From NCBI RefSeq assembly GCF_001905345.1, contig NZ_LFBV01000003.1, positions 1 to 64,000 on the forward strand: 64,000 nt of DNA, written 5' to 3'. Of the stretch, positions 40,714 to 49,633 are shown in pieces. The stretch's first letter is position 1. Each line of letters begins with the position of its first letter. The notes below the pieces were generated by a model that saw only the letters and a list, made by a program, of their open reading frames with translations, ran no database searches and was not told the DNA's origin. The stretch is from Streptomyces uncialis (GTDB lineage: Bacteria > Actinomycetota > Actinomycetes > Streptomycetales > Streptomycetaceae). Both the position numbers and the translations under genes were made by a program.

Positions 40714-41496
40714 TCAGGCCGTCTTGACCGTGCCGCCGTCGATGATGTGGTCGGCGCCGGTGATGTTGCCGGCGACGTCCGAGAGGAGGAAGGCGATCAG
40801 GGCCGCGACTTCTTCCGGCTCGGTGATGCGGCCCGAGACGATGCCGAAGGCCGGTGGCATCTGCTCCAGGAAGGTGGCGTGGTCCATCCCGGCTCTGGCC
40901 GCGACCTTGCCGCCGTAGCCGTCGGGGTCCACCCAGACGGGGGTGCGGACCGCGCCGGGGGACACGGTGTTCACCCGTACGCCCAGTGGCCCGAACTCCT
41001 CCGCCAGGGTCTTGCCCAGCGCGGTGAGGGCCGCCTTGGCCGCGCTGTAGGCGACCGGGCCGCTGGTGGGCTGCCGGGCGCTGATGGATGAGACGTTGAC
41101 GATCGATCCACGGCGTTCGATCAGGCTGGGCAGGGCGGCGCGGGTGGCGCGCACGGCGCTGAGCAGGTTGAGGTCGAAGACCCGGGACCAGTGCGCGTCG
41201 TCGGTGTCGAGGAATCCGCAGGGGTCCATGTCGTCCCCGGCGCCGACGTTGTTCACCAGCAGGTCGATGCCGCCGAGTGTGTCGAGGGCCTCGCTCATCA
41301 GGGCGGCGACGCCTTCGGCGGTGCTCAGGTCGGCCGACACGGTGTGCGCGCCGGTGTCCTTCAGTTCGGGGGTGAGGGTGCGGGCGGCACCGACGACACG
41401 GACGCCCTCGGCGGTCAGGGCCCGGACGGTGGCGAGTCCGATGCCCCGTCCGGCGCCGGTGACGACCGCCGTCTTCGAAGTGAGGTTGAGGTCCAC
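40714..41496 (-). CDS. SDR-family oxidoreductase
   Basis: 260 residues from a GTG at 41496, preceded by CGGAG. Nucleotide-binding TGAGRGIG (residues 12-19), NNVGAGD, VNVSSIS and YSAAK with the catalytic Tyr-x3-Lys, and Asn in the FDLNLLS helix. A C-terminal NITGADHIIDGGT is typical of the classical type. It uses NAD(P)H; substrate unknown. Confidence 0.9.
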   Translation of the reverse strand: MDLNLTSKTAVVTGAGRGIGLATVRALTAEGVRVVGAARTLTPELKDTGAHTVSADLSTAEGVAALMSEALDTLGGIDLLVNNVGAGDDMDPCGFLDTDDAHWSRVFDLNLLSAVRATRAALPSLIERRGSIVNVSSISARQPTSGPVAYSAAKAALTALGKTLAEEFGPLGVRVNTVSPGAVRTPVWVDPDGYGGKVAARAGMDHATFLEQMPPAFGIVSGRITEPEEVAALIAFLLSDVAGNITGADHIIDGGTVKTA

Positions 41497-41764
41497 GGCA
41501 CTCCGGTTCTCGAACGGCACGTAGGTGATGAGGGAGGGAACTGCGGGCCGGGGCGGTGCCGCGGTGGGCGTCGCCCCGGCGTACTGCCGATCGTCCCGTC
41601 GCCCACGCGCACGGTCCATGGCGCATCGGGGGCGCACACCAGCGGTCACGGGCTCGTGCGGCGTCCCGCCGTGCGCTGCCGCCCCGCCGGGCTCCGCCGC
41701 TGACGCGTGCCGCGCTCGCGGTGGAGCCCGGCGACCTCAGTCCTGCGGACCGGCTTGCCCGGCC

Positions 41765-42964
41765 TCATCTCCCGGGGGCGTTCGGGCGGCCGAACCAGTC
41801 GAGACAGAGCACCAGGGCGTCGTCGATCGTGTCCGCCTCCCGGAATTCGGCGAGCGCGCGGAGTACGGCACGGGGCACGTTCGCCGCCGGGAGCAGGCTG
41901 GTGGCGTGGATCGCGCGGGCGAGGGCCCGCTCCCCGTAGAGGTCCCCCCGGGGTGAGGTGGCGTCGAACACTCCGTCGCTCACCACCAGCAGCCGGTCGC
42001 CGGGCAGGACCTGGAGTTCCTGGGCGACATAGTGCGTCTCCTCGAACATGCCCAGCGGCAGTTGGGCGTCCACCTCGATGCGCTCCACGGACCGTTGCCG
42101 ACGCCGCCAGAGCTGGGGGGAGCCCGCGTCCACGATCTGCGTACGTCCGGTGGAGAGCTCGAAGCGCATGAGCAGGGTGGAGACGTGGGCGGCGCCCCGG
42201 TGCTGTTCGTAGAGGGCCTGGTCCGCGAGGGCGGCCTGGTCCGCGAGGGGGATACCGGCCCGGCGGGCGTTGCGGAGCGCGTTCACCGCCAGGTGGGTGA
42301 GCAGGGACGCCTGGATCCCGTCGCCCATGCCGTTGGTGACGGACAGGGTCAGCTCATCGCGGTCCGCGGCCCAGTCGTAGTTGTCGCCGTGGATGGCGTA
42401 GGCGGGCTCCAACTGCGCGCCGATGGCGTACTCCTCGCCCGAGCAGGCGCGGGCGGGCAGCAGGTGCCACTGCATCTCCGCCGCCAGGGTGAGTCTGCTG
42501 GTGCGGCGCGCCCGCCGGTACAGGTCGGTGTCCCGTTCCGCGACGAGGATCGCGTGACCCAGGATGTCGGCCGTCCGCATCAGCGCTTCGGCGGCTTCGC
42601 GGGTGGACCGGTCGGCGGGCAGCCGTACGGTCAGCACGCCGAGCCGCTCCCCGCGTACGGTCACCGGGAGGTAGTGGTCGACGGGGCCTCCGGGGCGGTC
42701 GGTGTGCGCGTACGGCTCCTGGCTGCCGAAGGACCGCCCGTGGGGGCCGTGGTGGATCGGCACCGGGTGCGGTGGATCACCGGCCGGCGCTGTCTCCCGG
42801 TCGGCGGCTTCCAGGGGGTTCAGGGCGGTGAGTCCGTAGTCCGCGAGGAAAAGGTCCACCAGGACGGCTCCGTGCGACGCCGCAAGCAGGTCACGCACCG
42901 TCTCCAGCAAGTCGTACGGGGCCGCCGCACGCAGTGCTTCCGCCGTCTCGGGGCTGTGGGTCAC
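41765..42964 (-). CDS. GAF-SpoIIE phosphatase-like protein, Asp-to-Asn variant (paralogue)
   Basis: 399 residues, collinear with the protein at 23839-25050. The GAF-like part has HYLPVTVRGERLGVLTVRL; the linker RLTLAAEMQWHLLP; the phosphatase part HGDNYDW, SVTNGMGDGIQASLLTHL (Asn in the DVxGHG position), DAGSPQLW, VVSDGVFDA and IDDALVLCLDW. It shares an 80-base divergent intergenic region with a MarR gene. The substitution of one metal-binding Asp by Asn in both paralogues argues for conserved, modified function. Confidence 0.83.
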   Translation of the reverse strand: MTHSPETAEALRAAAPYDLLETVRDLLAASHGAVLVDLFLADYGLTALNPLEAADRETAPAGDPPHPVPIHHGPHGRSFGSQEPYAHTDRPGGPVDHYLPVTVRGERLGVLTVRLPADRSTREAAEALMRTADILGHAILVAERDTDLYRRARRTSRLTLAAEMQWHLLPARACSGEEYAIGAQLEPAYAIHGDNYDWAADRDELTLSVTNGMGDGIQASLLTHLAVNALRNARRAGIPLADQAALADQALYEQHRGAAHVSTLLMRFELSTGRTQIVDAGSPQLWRRRQRSVERIEVDAQLPLGMFEETHYVAQELQVLPGDRLLVVSDGVFDATSPRGDLYGERALARAIHATSLLPAANVPRAVLRALAEFREADTIDDALVLCLDWFGRPNAPGR

Positions 42965-43044
42965 GGTCTTTCCAGCGTCCTTCGATCTGAGGTGGGCGGG
43001 GTCCCGGGCTGACAGACACGGTGCCCGGGTGACAAAGTGGGCGG

Positions 43045-43557
43045 GTGTCCCGTTTTTCCGGCCGGTCCCCTACGGACGAGCAGTTGTCCGAGGCAGTCTG
43101 CGACGCCTCGGAGCTTCTTGAGGTCTTGTGGGGACGGGGCCAGGAGGCCACGCACGCCGTCACCGTCTCTCCGTCGCAGCTGCGTGCCCTCCTCGTCATC
43201 GAACAGGACGAGGGGACGAATCTCCGGGCGCTCGGTGAAGCGATCGGGTCGAGCCCCCCGTCGGTGAGCCGGCTGTGCGACCGGATGGAGGCGATGGGAC
43301 TGGTGGAACGACGTCCCAGCCGGACGAGCCGGCGCGAGGTCGAGCTCAGTCTCAGCCCACGGGGCCGCGTCCTGCTGCGGGAGAGCCGCGCGAACCGCAA
43401 ACGTGAGGTGGCCGCCGTGCTGGCCGTGATGGGGCCCGCCGCCCTGGACGCGCTCGCCGAAGGGCTCGCGGCGTTCCGCGCGGCGGCGGCCCAGATCGAA
43501 GGCCGCCGAGGAGCGTCCGCGAGCGACGGTGCCGCTTCCGTCGCGAACAGTGCGTAG
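43045..43557 (+). CDS. MarR-family transcriptional regulator (paralogue)
   Basis: 170 residues from a GTG. Winged helix: VSPSQLRALLVIEQDEGTNLRALGEAIGSSPPSVSRLCDRMEAMGLVER, then RREVELSLSPRGRVLL. It matches the protein at 25148-25636 in order and position relative to its phosphatase-like neighbour. The intergenic DNA holds two CCCGGG-x-TGACA direct repeats (about 43003 and 43024) that could be its operator. Confidence 0.85.
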   Translation: MSRFSGRSPTDEQLSEAVCDASELLEVLWGRGQEATHAVTVSPSQLRALLVIEQDEGTNLRALGEAIGSSPPSVSRLCDRMEAMGLVERRPSRTSRREVELSLSPRGRVLLRESRANRKREVAAVLAVMGPAALDALAEGLAAFRAAAAQIEGRRGASASDGAASVANSA

Positions 43558-43841
43558 CGTCACCCGGAAGCGGGTCCCGTCCATCGGTCACGCTCCGGTC
43601 GAAGGTCCACTGACGCCGGGAGAACAGATCGTTCCCCCAGCGGGAATGTTGTCATAGGGCAACTATGGCAGCCCGACCGTACGCGGGGCGGGCCGCCATC
43701 GCACTCGGGGCCTCCGGGCCGACTGGTGGTCCGGCATTGAAATATTGCCATGCGACAAATGATCGCTCTACTCTCGACCCGGACGCATCCCGGCGGCCCA
43801 CCACGGGACACCGCGCCCCTGGCGAGAGGAGAAGCTGAGCC
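43558..43841. promoter_or_regulatory. upstream region with overlapping inverted repeats
   Basis: Contains CATAG-ggcaa-CTATG (43653-43667), nested with GTTG...CAAC, and GGGAGAAC-agatc-GTTCCCC near 43618. They precede the response-regulator phosphatase gene by about 170-230 bases. The ribosome binding site for that gene is AGGAGAAG at about 43826. Confidence 0.35.
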
Positions 43842-45122
43842 ATGGGAACCGGCCCCGACATCCGGCATGAGGTGAGCAGGGGCAGAACCACCGGCCCCGC
43901 GGATCCCCTGCCGGGTCCGCGCCCGCGCACAGGCCCCCCGGGCGCCCCGTGGAACAGCGAAGCTCCCAGTGTCCTGCTCATCGAGGACGACGACGGCGAC
44001 GCGCTCCTGGTCGAGGAACTGGTTCTCGACAGCGGTGTCCCGCTGAAACTCAGGCGGGCCACCTCGCTGGCGGAGACCGTGCGGGAGCTGGCGATCCACG
44101 TACCGCAGTGTGTCCTGCTGGATCTGCATCTGCCGGACGCCCAGGGCCTGGAAGCGCTCAGGACGGTCCTCGACCGCACCCCCGAATCGGCCGTGGTCGT
44201 GCTGACCGGGCTGGCCGAGGAACAGGCGGGGCTCGCCGCCGTCGCCGCGGGAGCCCAGGACTATCTGATCAAGGGGCGGCTGGAGGCGGACCTCTTCGTC
44301 CGCGCCATCCGCTACGCGGTCCAGCGCAAGCAGACCGAACTCGCCGCCGCCGCGCTCCAGGCCGGACGGTTGCGCGCCCAGGAGAACGCACGGCTGGAAC
44401 GCGGTCTGCTGCCCACCCCCTTGCTGGTCGACGACTCCGTGGCCATCTGCGCCCGGTACCAGCCGGGCCGGGCGCAGACCCTGCTGGGCGGAGACTTCTA
44501 CGACATCGTCCAGACCCCCGACGGGACGACCCACGCGGTGGTGGGCGATGTGTCCGGGCACGGACCCGACGAGGCGGCTCTCGGCGTCTGTCTCCGCGTG
44601 GCCTGGCGTTCCTTCGTCCTCGCCGGGGCCCGGGGCCAGCGACTGCTCGGACTGCTGGAGCGCATCCTCCTCGCCGAGCGCTCCGGGCCGGAGATCTTCG
44701 CCACACTCACCACCTTGAGCCGCACCGCGGGCGACCCGCACATGGACGTGCAGCGGGCGGGCCATCTGGGCCTGCTGCTGCGCTCCCCCGGCACCGGCGT
44801 CCGCCTGGAGGAAGTGCCCGGGGGCCCGGCGCTCGGCCTGCTGCCCGACCACCCCGCCCACTGGCCCGTCACCAGGGTTCCGGTCCCGGAGAACGGCGCG
44901 GTGATGCTCTTCACCGACGGCCTCGTCGAAGGACGCACCGGGGTGGGCACCGAACGCCTCGGGGAGGACGGACTTCTCGCCCTCGCACGACTCCACGCGG
45001 ACCTGCCCGCGCACGCCTTCGTCGACACACTGATCCACTCCGCCCAGGAACTCGCAGCGGCGGACGGCGGACTCGCCGACGACGTCGCCGTGCTCCACCT
45101 CGAATGGAAGCGCCCCACGTGA
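43842..45122 (+). CDS. response regulator fused to SpoIIE phosphatase (RssB/RsbU type)
   Basis: 426 residues. The receiver domain (about 40-160) has LLIEDDDGDALLVEEL, phospho-acceptor LLDLHLPD and VVLTG, with IKGR at the lysine position. A coiled coil (QAGRLRAQENARLERGLLP) leads to a PP2C domain: LLGGDFYDI, GDVSGHGPDEAAL, RAGHLGLLL, FTDGLVEGR and LADDVAVLHLEW, all metal ligands present. It is phosphorylated by a histidine kinase and then dephosphorylates an anti-sigma antagonist. The kinase is encoded next with a 4-bp overlap. Confidence 0.9.
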   Translation: MGTGPDIRHEVSRGRTTGPADPLPGPRPRTGPPGAPWNSEAPSVLLIEDDDGDALLVEELVLDSGVPLKLRRATSLAETVRELAIHVPQCVLLDLHLPDAQGLEALRTVLDRTPESAVVVLTGLAEEQAGLAAVAAGAQDYLIKGRLEADLFVRAIRYAVQRKQTELAAAALQAGRLRAQENARLERGLLPTPLLVDDSVAICARYQPGRAQTLLGGDFYDIVQTPDGTTHAVVGDVSGHGPDEAALGVCLRVAWRSFVLAGARGQRLLGLLERILLAERSGPEIFATLTTLSRTAGDPHMDVQRAGHLGLLLRSPGTGVRLEEVPGGPALGLLPDHPAHWPVTRVPVPENGAVMLFTDGLVEGRTGVGTERLGEDGLLALARLHADLPAHAFVDTLIHSAQELAAADGGLADDVAVLHLEWKRPT

Positions 45123-46756
45123 CCGCCCCGGAAGAGCCCCCCGCACCCCTGGCCCCCGCACCCCGCGGCCTCACCGTCCAGGCGTGGTTCATGCTCGCCC
45201 TGGCCGTCCTGGGCGCCATGACCCTGGTCGCCGCCGGAGTGGGAGCCGCGCTGCTCTCCCGCAGCACCGACGCGGGCAACCACCTGGTCGACCACATCGA
45301 CCCGGCCCGCACGGAAGCGTTCCAGTTGCGCACTGCCCTGCTCGACCAGGAGACGGGCGTTCGCGGCTACCTCCTCAACGACGACCGGAACCTGCTGGAG
45401 CCCTACCACCGGGGCCTCGCCGCCGAGAAGAAATCGACCGCCGCCCTGGACCGGCTGATGCACCACGTTCCCGAGACGCTCGCTGATCTACGGGCGACAG
45501 AACAAGCGGCGGACGACTGGCGCGCCAAGTTCGCCACCGCCGCCGTCTCGACTGGCGGGCGCACCGACTCCGAGGCGGTGGAACGCGGCAAGCGGCACTT
45601 CGACCGGATACGCGAACGGCTCGACGTCCTCCAGGACCATCTGACCCGGCAGCAGGCCGAGGCACGAACCGCTTTCGGCCAGGCGCGCTCGGAACGCGAC
45701 CAGGTGTTCGCGGCCGTGCTGATCGCCTTCCTGCTCACCGGGGTGTGCCTCGCCGTTCTGCTGCGCGTAGCCGTGGTACGCCCGCTGACCGCCGTACGTC
45801 TGGCATCCCGCCGCGTCGCCCAGGGCGAGTTCGATCACGCGATACCGCAGACCGGCCCGGCCGATCTGCGGTCGCTGGCCCAGGCCGTCGAGGCCATGCG
45901 CCGGCGGACCGTCAGCGAACTCGCCGCCTCCCGGCACAACGCGGCGGAGCTGAGACGGCGCACCCAGGACCTGGATGCCCAGGCGGTCGAACTGCGCCGC
46001 TCCAACGCCGAACTGGAGCAGTTCGCCTACGTGGCCTCGCACGACCTCCAGGAGCCGCTGCGCAAGGTCGCCTCGTTCTGCCAGCTGCTGGAGAAACGGT
46101 ACGGGGAGCGGTTCGACGAGCGGGGCACCCAGTACATCGCCTTCGCCGTCGACGGCGCCAAGCGCATGCAGATCCTGATCAACGACCTCCTCACCTTCTC
46201 CCGCGTCGGGCGGCTCCAGGACGAGCGCCGGACCGTCCCCTTGGACGGGGTCCTCGATCGCGCCCTGGACAACCTCGCCACCGCGATCGAGGCCGGTGAC
46301 GCCGGGATAGACCGTCCCGAGCGGCTGCCCGAAGTCGTGGGAGACCCCACGCTGCTCGCCATGCTCTGGCAGAACCTCATCGGGAACGCGGTGAAGTTCC
46401 GGCACCCCGACCGGCCTCCGCGTGTCGCGATCACCGTCGACCGCGACACCTCCGTCGAGCCCCCGCACTGGACGTTCACCGTCACGGACAACGGCATCGG
46501 CGTCCCGCCCGAGTTCGCCGAGAAGGTCTTCGTCATCTTCCAGCGCCTGCACAGCCGGGACTCCTACGACGGGACAGGCATCGGCCTGTCCCTGTGCAAG
46601 AAGATCGTCGAGCACAGCGGCGGCCGGATCTGGATCGACACCTCGCACACCGACGGCACCCGCCTCGCCTTCACCCTCCCCGTGCGCGACGCCGGGAACG
46701 CGTCCACCGAGTCCGACCCCGCCGTGCCGGCCACCACAGAAGGAAGCGTCCCATGA
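45119..46756 (+). CDS. sensor histidine kinase (CHASE3-like/HAMP)
   Basis: 545 residues, GTG start overlapping the phosphatase by four bases. Two transmembrane helices (FMLALAVLGAMTLVAAGVGA and VFAAVLIAFLLTGVCLAVLL) flank an external helical CHASE3-type domain with LRTALLDQETGVRGYLLND. A HAMP segment follows (VVRPLTAVRLASRRVAQGEF). HisKA is SHDLQEPLRKVASF; the ATPase has NLIGNAVKF, DNGIGVPPEF and GTGIGLSLCKKIVEH. It resembles the phytochrome-type kinase class. Confidence 0.92.
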   Translation: MTAPEEPPAPLAPAPRGLTVQAWFMLALAVLGAMTLVAAGVGAALLSRSTDAGNHLVDHIDPARTEAFQLRTALLDQETGVRGYLLNDDRNLLEPYHRGLAAEKKSTAALDRLMHHVPETLADLRATEQAADDWRAKFATAAVSTGGRTDSEAVERGKRHFDRIRERLDVLQDHLTRQQAEARTAFGQARSERDQVFAAVLIAFLLTGVCLAVLLRVAVVRPLTAVRLASRRVAQGEFDHAIPQTGPADLRSLAQAVEAMRRRTVSELAASRHNAAELRRRTQDLDAQAVELRRSNAELEQFAYVASHDLQEPLRKVASFCQLLEKRYGERFDERGTQYIAFAVDGAKRMQILINDLLTFSRVGRLQDERRTVPLDGVLDRALDNLATAIEAGDAGIDRPERLPEVVGDPTLLAMLWQNLIGNAVKFRHPDRPPRVAITVDRDTSVEPPHWTFTVTDNGIGVPPEFAEKVFVIFQRLHSRDSYDGTGIGLSLCKKIVEHSGGRIWIDTSHTDGTRLAFTLPVRDAGNASTESDPAVPATTEGSVP

Positions 46757-47202
46757 GCACCGTCCCCCAGCCCGAGCCGGTCGTCGTCCTCCTCGTCGAG
46801 GACGACGCCGGTGACGAGCTGATGACCCGGGAAGCGTTCGAGGACAACAAGATCGGTAACACCCTGTACGTCGTGAGGGACGGCCTGGAGGCACTGGACT
46901 TCCTCCATCGGCGCGGGGAGCACGCGGACGCGCCCCTCCCGGATCTCATCCTGCTGGATCTGAACCTTCCGAAGTACGACGGCCGCGAAGTCCTGAAACA
47001 AATCAAATCCGACGCCCGACTGAGTCATATCCCGGTGGTCGTGCTCACCACGTCAGCCGCCGAGGAGGACATCCTCCGCAGCTACCGGCTCCACGCCAAC
47101 GCCTACGTGACCAAACCGGTCGACTTCGACCAGTTCATCCGCGCGATCCGGCAGATCGACGAGTTCTTCGTGACCGTGGTCCGGCTTCCCCGTCCCACCT
47201 GA
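46753..47202 (+). CDS. single-domain response regulator (Rcp1-like)
   Basis: 149 residues, ATG overlapping the kinase by four bases. The receiver domain has LLVEDDAGDELMTREAFED, YVVRDGLEALDFL, LILLDLNLPKYDGREVL with the acceptor Asp, VLTTS and [11 protein letters not shown]. It has no output domain. In cyanobacterial Rcp1-type systems, such a regulator is the kinase partner; here it could compete with the phosphatase receiver. Confidence 0.92.
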   Translation: MSTVPQPEPVVVLLVEDDAGDELMTREAFEDNKIGNTLYVVRDGLEALDFLHRRGEHADAPLPDLILLDLNLPKYDGREVLKQIKSDARLSHIPVVVLTTSAAEEDILRSYRLHANAYVTKPVDFDQFIRAIRQIDEFFVTVVRLPRPT

Positions 47203-47439
47203 CGTGCCGCGCGACGGCATGCCGCGGGGACACGTCCCGCCGTAGGCAGCGATAGAGGGCCGGCTCCGATCGAGGCATTCTTGGAGCCGAACCTCTTCCT
47301 CCGGCGTGAGGACCCCGGTCCCGGGGGCCGGGCCTTCGGTCGGGGTGCTGGCGGTTGCCGAACCAGCCGGCGCGAAGAGCGCTGTGGCCACAGCCATGGC
47401 CACGGCGGTCACGGTTGGTGAGAGTACGTCGACACGCAC
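47053..47439 (-). CDS. putative small secreted protein, doubtful
   Basis: The frame from 47439 starts with a credible signal peptide ([23 protein letters not shown]) and a mature part [32 protein letters not shown], resembling small Streptomyces exported proteins. Downstream the frame overlaps the end of the response-regulator gene on the other strand, where it looks non-coding. Probably a partial gene ending about 47210. Confidence 0.28.
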   Translation of the reverse strand: MRVDVLSPTVTAVAMAVATALFAPAGSATASTPTEGPAPGTGVLTPEEEVRLQECLDRSRPSIAAYGGTCPRGMPSRGTSGGTGKPDHGHEELVDLPDRADELVEVDRFGHVGVGVEPVAAEDVLLGG

Positions 47440-47462
47440 GGCGCGACACGCAGGGCGGGAGC

Positions 47463-47700
47463 GTGGTCGGGTTCGCCTTCACCGAGTTGCTGGACTTCCG
47501 CCCGCCGCCGCGGCTGAAGAACATCGGCAGCATCCGCCTGTACGGCCCGGACGGCTCCCCGCCCGGCTGGCCGGCGCTCGGTGCCTCGCTGACGCGGCCG
47601 ATCCGCTGGGAGCTGATCGAGCAGCAGTACGACCAGATGGTGAAGTACGCCACCGCGCTCCGCCTCGGCACCGTCGGCCACCCTCGCCGGCCGCGCCCCC
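47463..47700 (+). mobile_element. Tn3-family transposase fragment
   Basis: About 75 residues: [31 protein letters not shown], then [17 protein letters not shown] and [11 protein letters not shown]. This closely matches a central part of Tn3 TnpA (the segment [23 protein letters not shown]). Both ends of the gene are missing, and it joins an unrelated membrane gene. Confidence 0.8.
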
Positions 47701-47779
47701 GCCAGCGGTCGGGAACCTGGCCGGGACGGAGGAAGACCGGGCCGAGGGCACGGACGAGGGAGATGTCCGTTGGAGATCG

Positions 47780-48232
47780 TCAACCCGCTGGGGTTCCCAG
47801 AGTCCGCGTCAGGGTCGGGATCATCACGGCTGCGGGGACGAGGTGCAGCCCGAGGAGGGCGGTGGTGGTGGCCGTGGTCGCCCCGGAGAGAAGGGGAGGG
47901 ATCAGCGAGATGGCGGTCAGCGACATGGCCGTCCACACGAATCGCTCGGCGGGGCGAGCGCTCAGGCGCAGCAGGGCGGCGGCGATGACGATGCCCACGG
48001 CCGAGAAGAAGCCGGTCACGACGGCGATGCCGGACAGCGGGACGGTCTCGCCACCCTGGACCTCGAAGTCGGCTCCGGCGGCCCGTGCGAGCGCGGCGGC
48101 GAGAGTGGTGGCCGCCGCCGCCGCGAGCGTGGCGATGAGGCCGGTGCCGACGAGGCGGCGGAGTCGGTGGGGGTGACTGGCGCGGTCGGCGCCCTGGTGG
48201 GTAACGACGGCGGTTTCCTTCATGCTGTTCAT
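47780..48232 (-). CDS. DUF6069-type four-helix membrane protein
   Basis: 150 residues from ATG 48232, preceded by GAGAGGAA. Four transmembrane helices: [62 protein letters not shown] and [20 protein letters not shown]. This is the layout of the DUF6069 family. It ends a three-gene unit with the cupin-like and ECF sigma genes. Confidence 0.78.
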   Translation of the reverse strand: MNSMKETAVVTHQGADRASHPHRLRRLVGTGLIATLAAAAATTLAAALARAAGADFEVQGGETVPLSGIAVVTGFFSAVGIVIAAALLRLSARPAERFVWTAMSLTAISLIPPLLSGATTATTTALLGLHLVPAAVMIPTLTRTLGTPAG

Positions 48233-48245
48233 GTCGTTCCTCTCG

Positions 48246-48497
48246 TCATTCGTCAAGGGCCTGGCTTCCGGGCGGAGTGATGACGCGCACCCTGGCCGTG
48301 CGACGGTAGGGGTTGTGCAGGGCGCGGACGCCGGTGCCGCGGAGCCAGAACGCGGCGTCGTGTCCGAGGACCGGCCCCAGCTCGCCGTCACGTAGCTCCA
48401 GCCGCACCCGGCCACGGGTGACGACGCAGAACGCGTTGTGCCATTCGTCCGCGATCACGGCGACGCGTGCGCCGGCGCGCAGCGCAAGCGTGTGCAC
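48246..48497 (-). CDS. small cupin-like protein
   Basis: 83 residues from a GTG. Beta-rich: HTLALRAGARVAVIADEWHNAFCVVTRGRVRLELRD then GPVLGHDAAFWLRG. It resembles half of a cupin barrel or the cyclic-nucleotide-type sensor fold, too short to be an enzyme by itself. It lies five bases after the sigma gene and 13 bases before the DUF6069 gene, so the three are co-transcribed. Confidence 0.55.
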   Translation of the reverse strand: MHTLALRAGARVAVIADEWHNAFCVVTRGRVRLELRDGELGPVLGHDAAFWLRGTGVRALHNPYRRTARVRVITPPGSQALDE

Positions 48498-48502
48498 CGG
48501 GG

Positions 48503-49501
48503 TTACTCGGTACCGTCGCCCGACAGGCGCTCCGGCAGTCCGAGCCGCGGAAACCGGTCGTCGTGGAACGTGGTGATCTCGGTGATCGTCCCGCCGGTGA
48601 CGCGCAGGACGTCGATCGTCAGCGGCAGGTATGCGCCCTCGGACTGCTGCCAGAGGTAGAAGGCCAGGGCGGGCTGGCGGTTCACCGAGGTGGGAACGGC
48701 GCGCAGGCCGGTCATGCCCTCGAAGCCGCTCTCGGTCAAGAAGTTCACCACTGCGTCGCGGCCGACGTACAGGCCGGGCGTGGGCGGCATCGAGAAGCGG
48801 ACATCGTCCCGCAGCATCGAGGCGAGCGCCTCGACGTCCGTGGCCACGCTGGCCTCGGTGTAGCGGCGCACCAGCTCACGCATGGTGGCGTCCTCCTCTC
48901 CGCCGGTCCAGTCCTGCCGCTCCGCGGGCAGGTGCTCCCGCATCCCGGCCCGGGCGCGCTGCAAGGCGCTGTTCACGGAGTTGACGGAGTCGCCGAGGAG
49001 TTCCGCGACGTCCTTCGCCGGCCAGCCGAGCACGTCCCGCAGGATCAGCACGGCCCGCGGGCGCGGCGCGAGGTGCTGGACCGCGACCAGGTACGCCAGC
49101 TCGATCGTCTCCCGCGCGACGGCGACGGTCTCCGGCTCGTCCGCGTCACCCGCGGGCAGTTCGTCGAGCAGCCGGTCCGGGTAGGGCTGCAACCACCGCG
49201 CCTCGCCGCCGGTCGCGGGCTCGGGGCGGCGCTTGGCGAGCAGGTCCAGGCAGGCGTTGGTGGCGATCCGGTACAGCCAGGCCCGCAGCGTCGACCGCCC
49301 CTGGAAGGTCTCCCGCCGCCGCCAGGCACGGAGGAACGTCTCCTGCACGGTGTCCTCGGCGTCCTCGAACGACCCGAGCATCCGGTAGCAGTGCACGTGC
49401 AGCTCCCGCCGGTGCCGCTCGGCCAGCCCCGAGAACCCCGACTCGTCGGCCTCGCCCAGCCCGCTCATACCCAGCTCCTCCAGCACGGTGTCCGCACTCA
49501 T
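48503..49501 (-). CDS. ECF sigma factor with SnoaL-like C-terminus (SigG/SigJ type)
   Basis: 332 residues from ATG 49501. Sigma region 2: RHRRELHVHCYRMLGSFEDAEDTVQETFLRAW; region 4: LAPRPRAVLILRDVLGWPAKDVAELLGDSVNSVNSALQRAR. The C-terminal 120 residues are a SnoaL/NTF2-like domain (MRELVRRYTEASVATDVEALASMLRDDVRF, GLYVGRDAVVNFL). In such sigma factors this domain takes the place of an anti-sigma partner. No anti-sigma gene is near; a cupin-like and a membrane gene follow. Confidence 0.92.
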   Translation of the reverse strand: MSADTVLEELGMSGLGEADESGFSGLAERHRRELHVHCYRMLGSFEDAEDTVQETFLRAWRRRETFQGRSTLRAWLYRIATNACLDLLAKRRPEPATGGEARWLQPYPDRLLDELPAGDADEPETVAVARETIELAYLVAVQHLAPRPRAVLILRDVLGWPAKDVAELLGDSVNSVNSALQRARAGMREHLPAERQDWTGGEEDATMRELVRRYTEASVATDVEALASMLRDDVRFSMPPTPGLYVGRDAVVNFLTESGFEGMTGLRAVPTSVNRQPALAFYLWQQSEGAYLPLTIDVLRVTGGTITEITTFHDDRFPRLGLPERLSGDGTE

Positions 49502-49633
49502 CACGTCATCCTTCCGTCTCGCCCTGTCCGGTCGTACATGTGACGGGTACGGTCGCGAAAACTCATCACCAGGGTCGGCCGGGATGGCTGGGCAGCCGGC
49601 ATGCCCCGCCATCCGGGCCGACGGCATCTGCCC

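Noticed and set aside
43560..45161. 533-residue minus-strand frame
   Set aside because: Antisense to the receiver-phosphatase gene; low-complexity Gly/Glu/Val pattern only.
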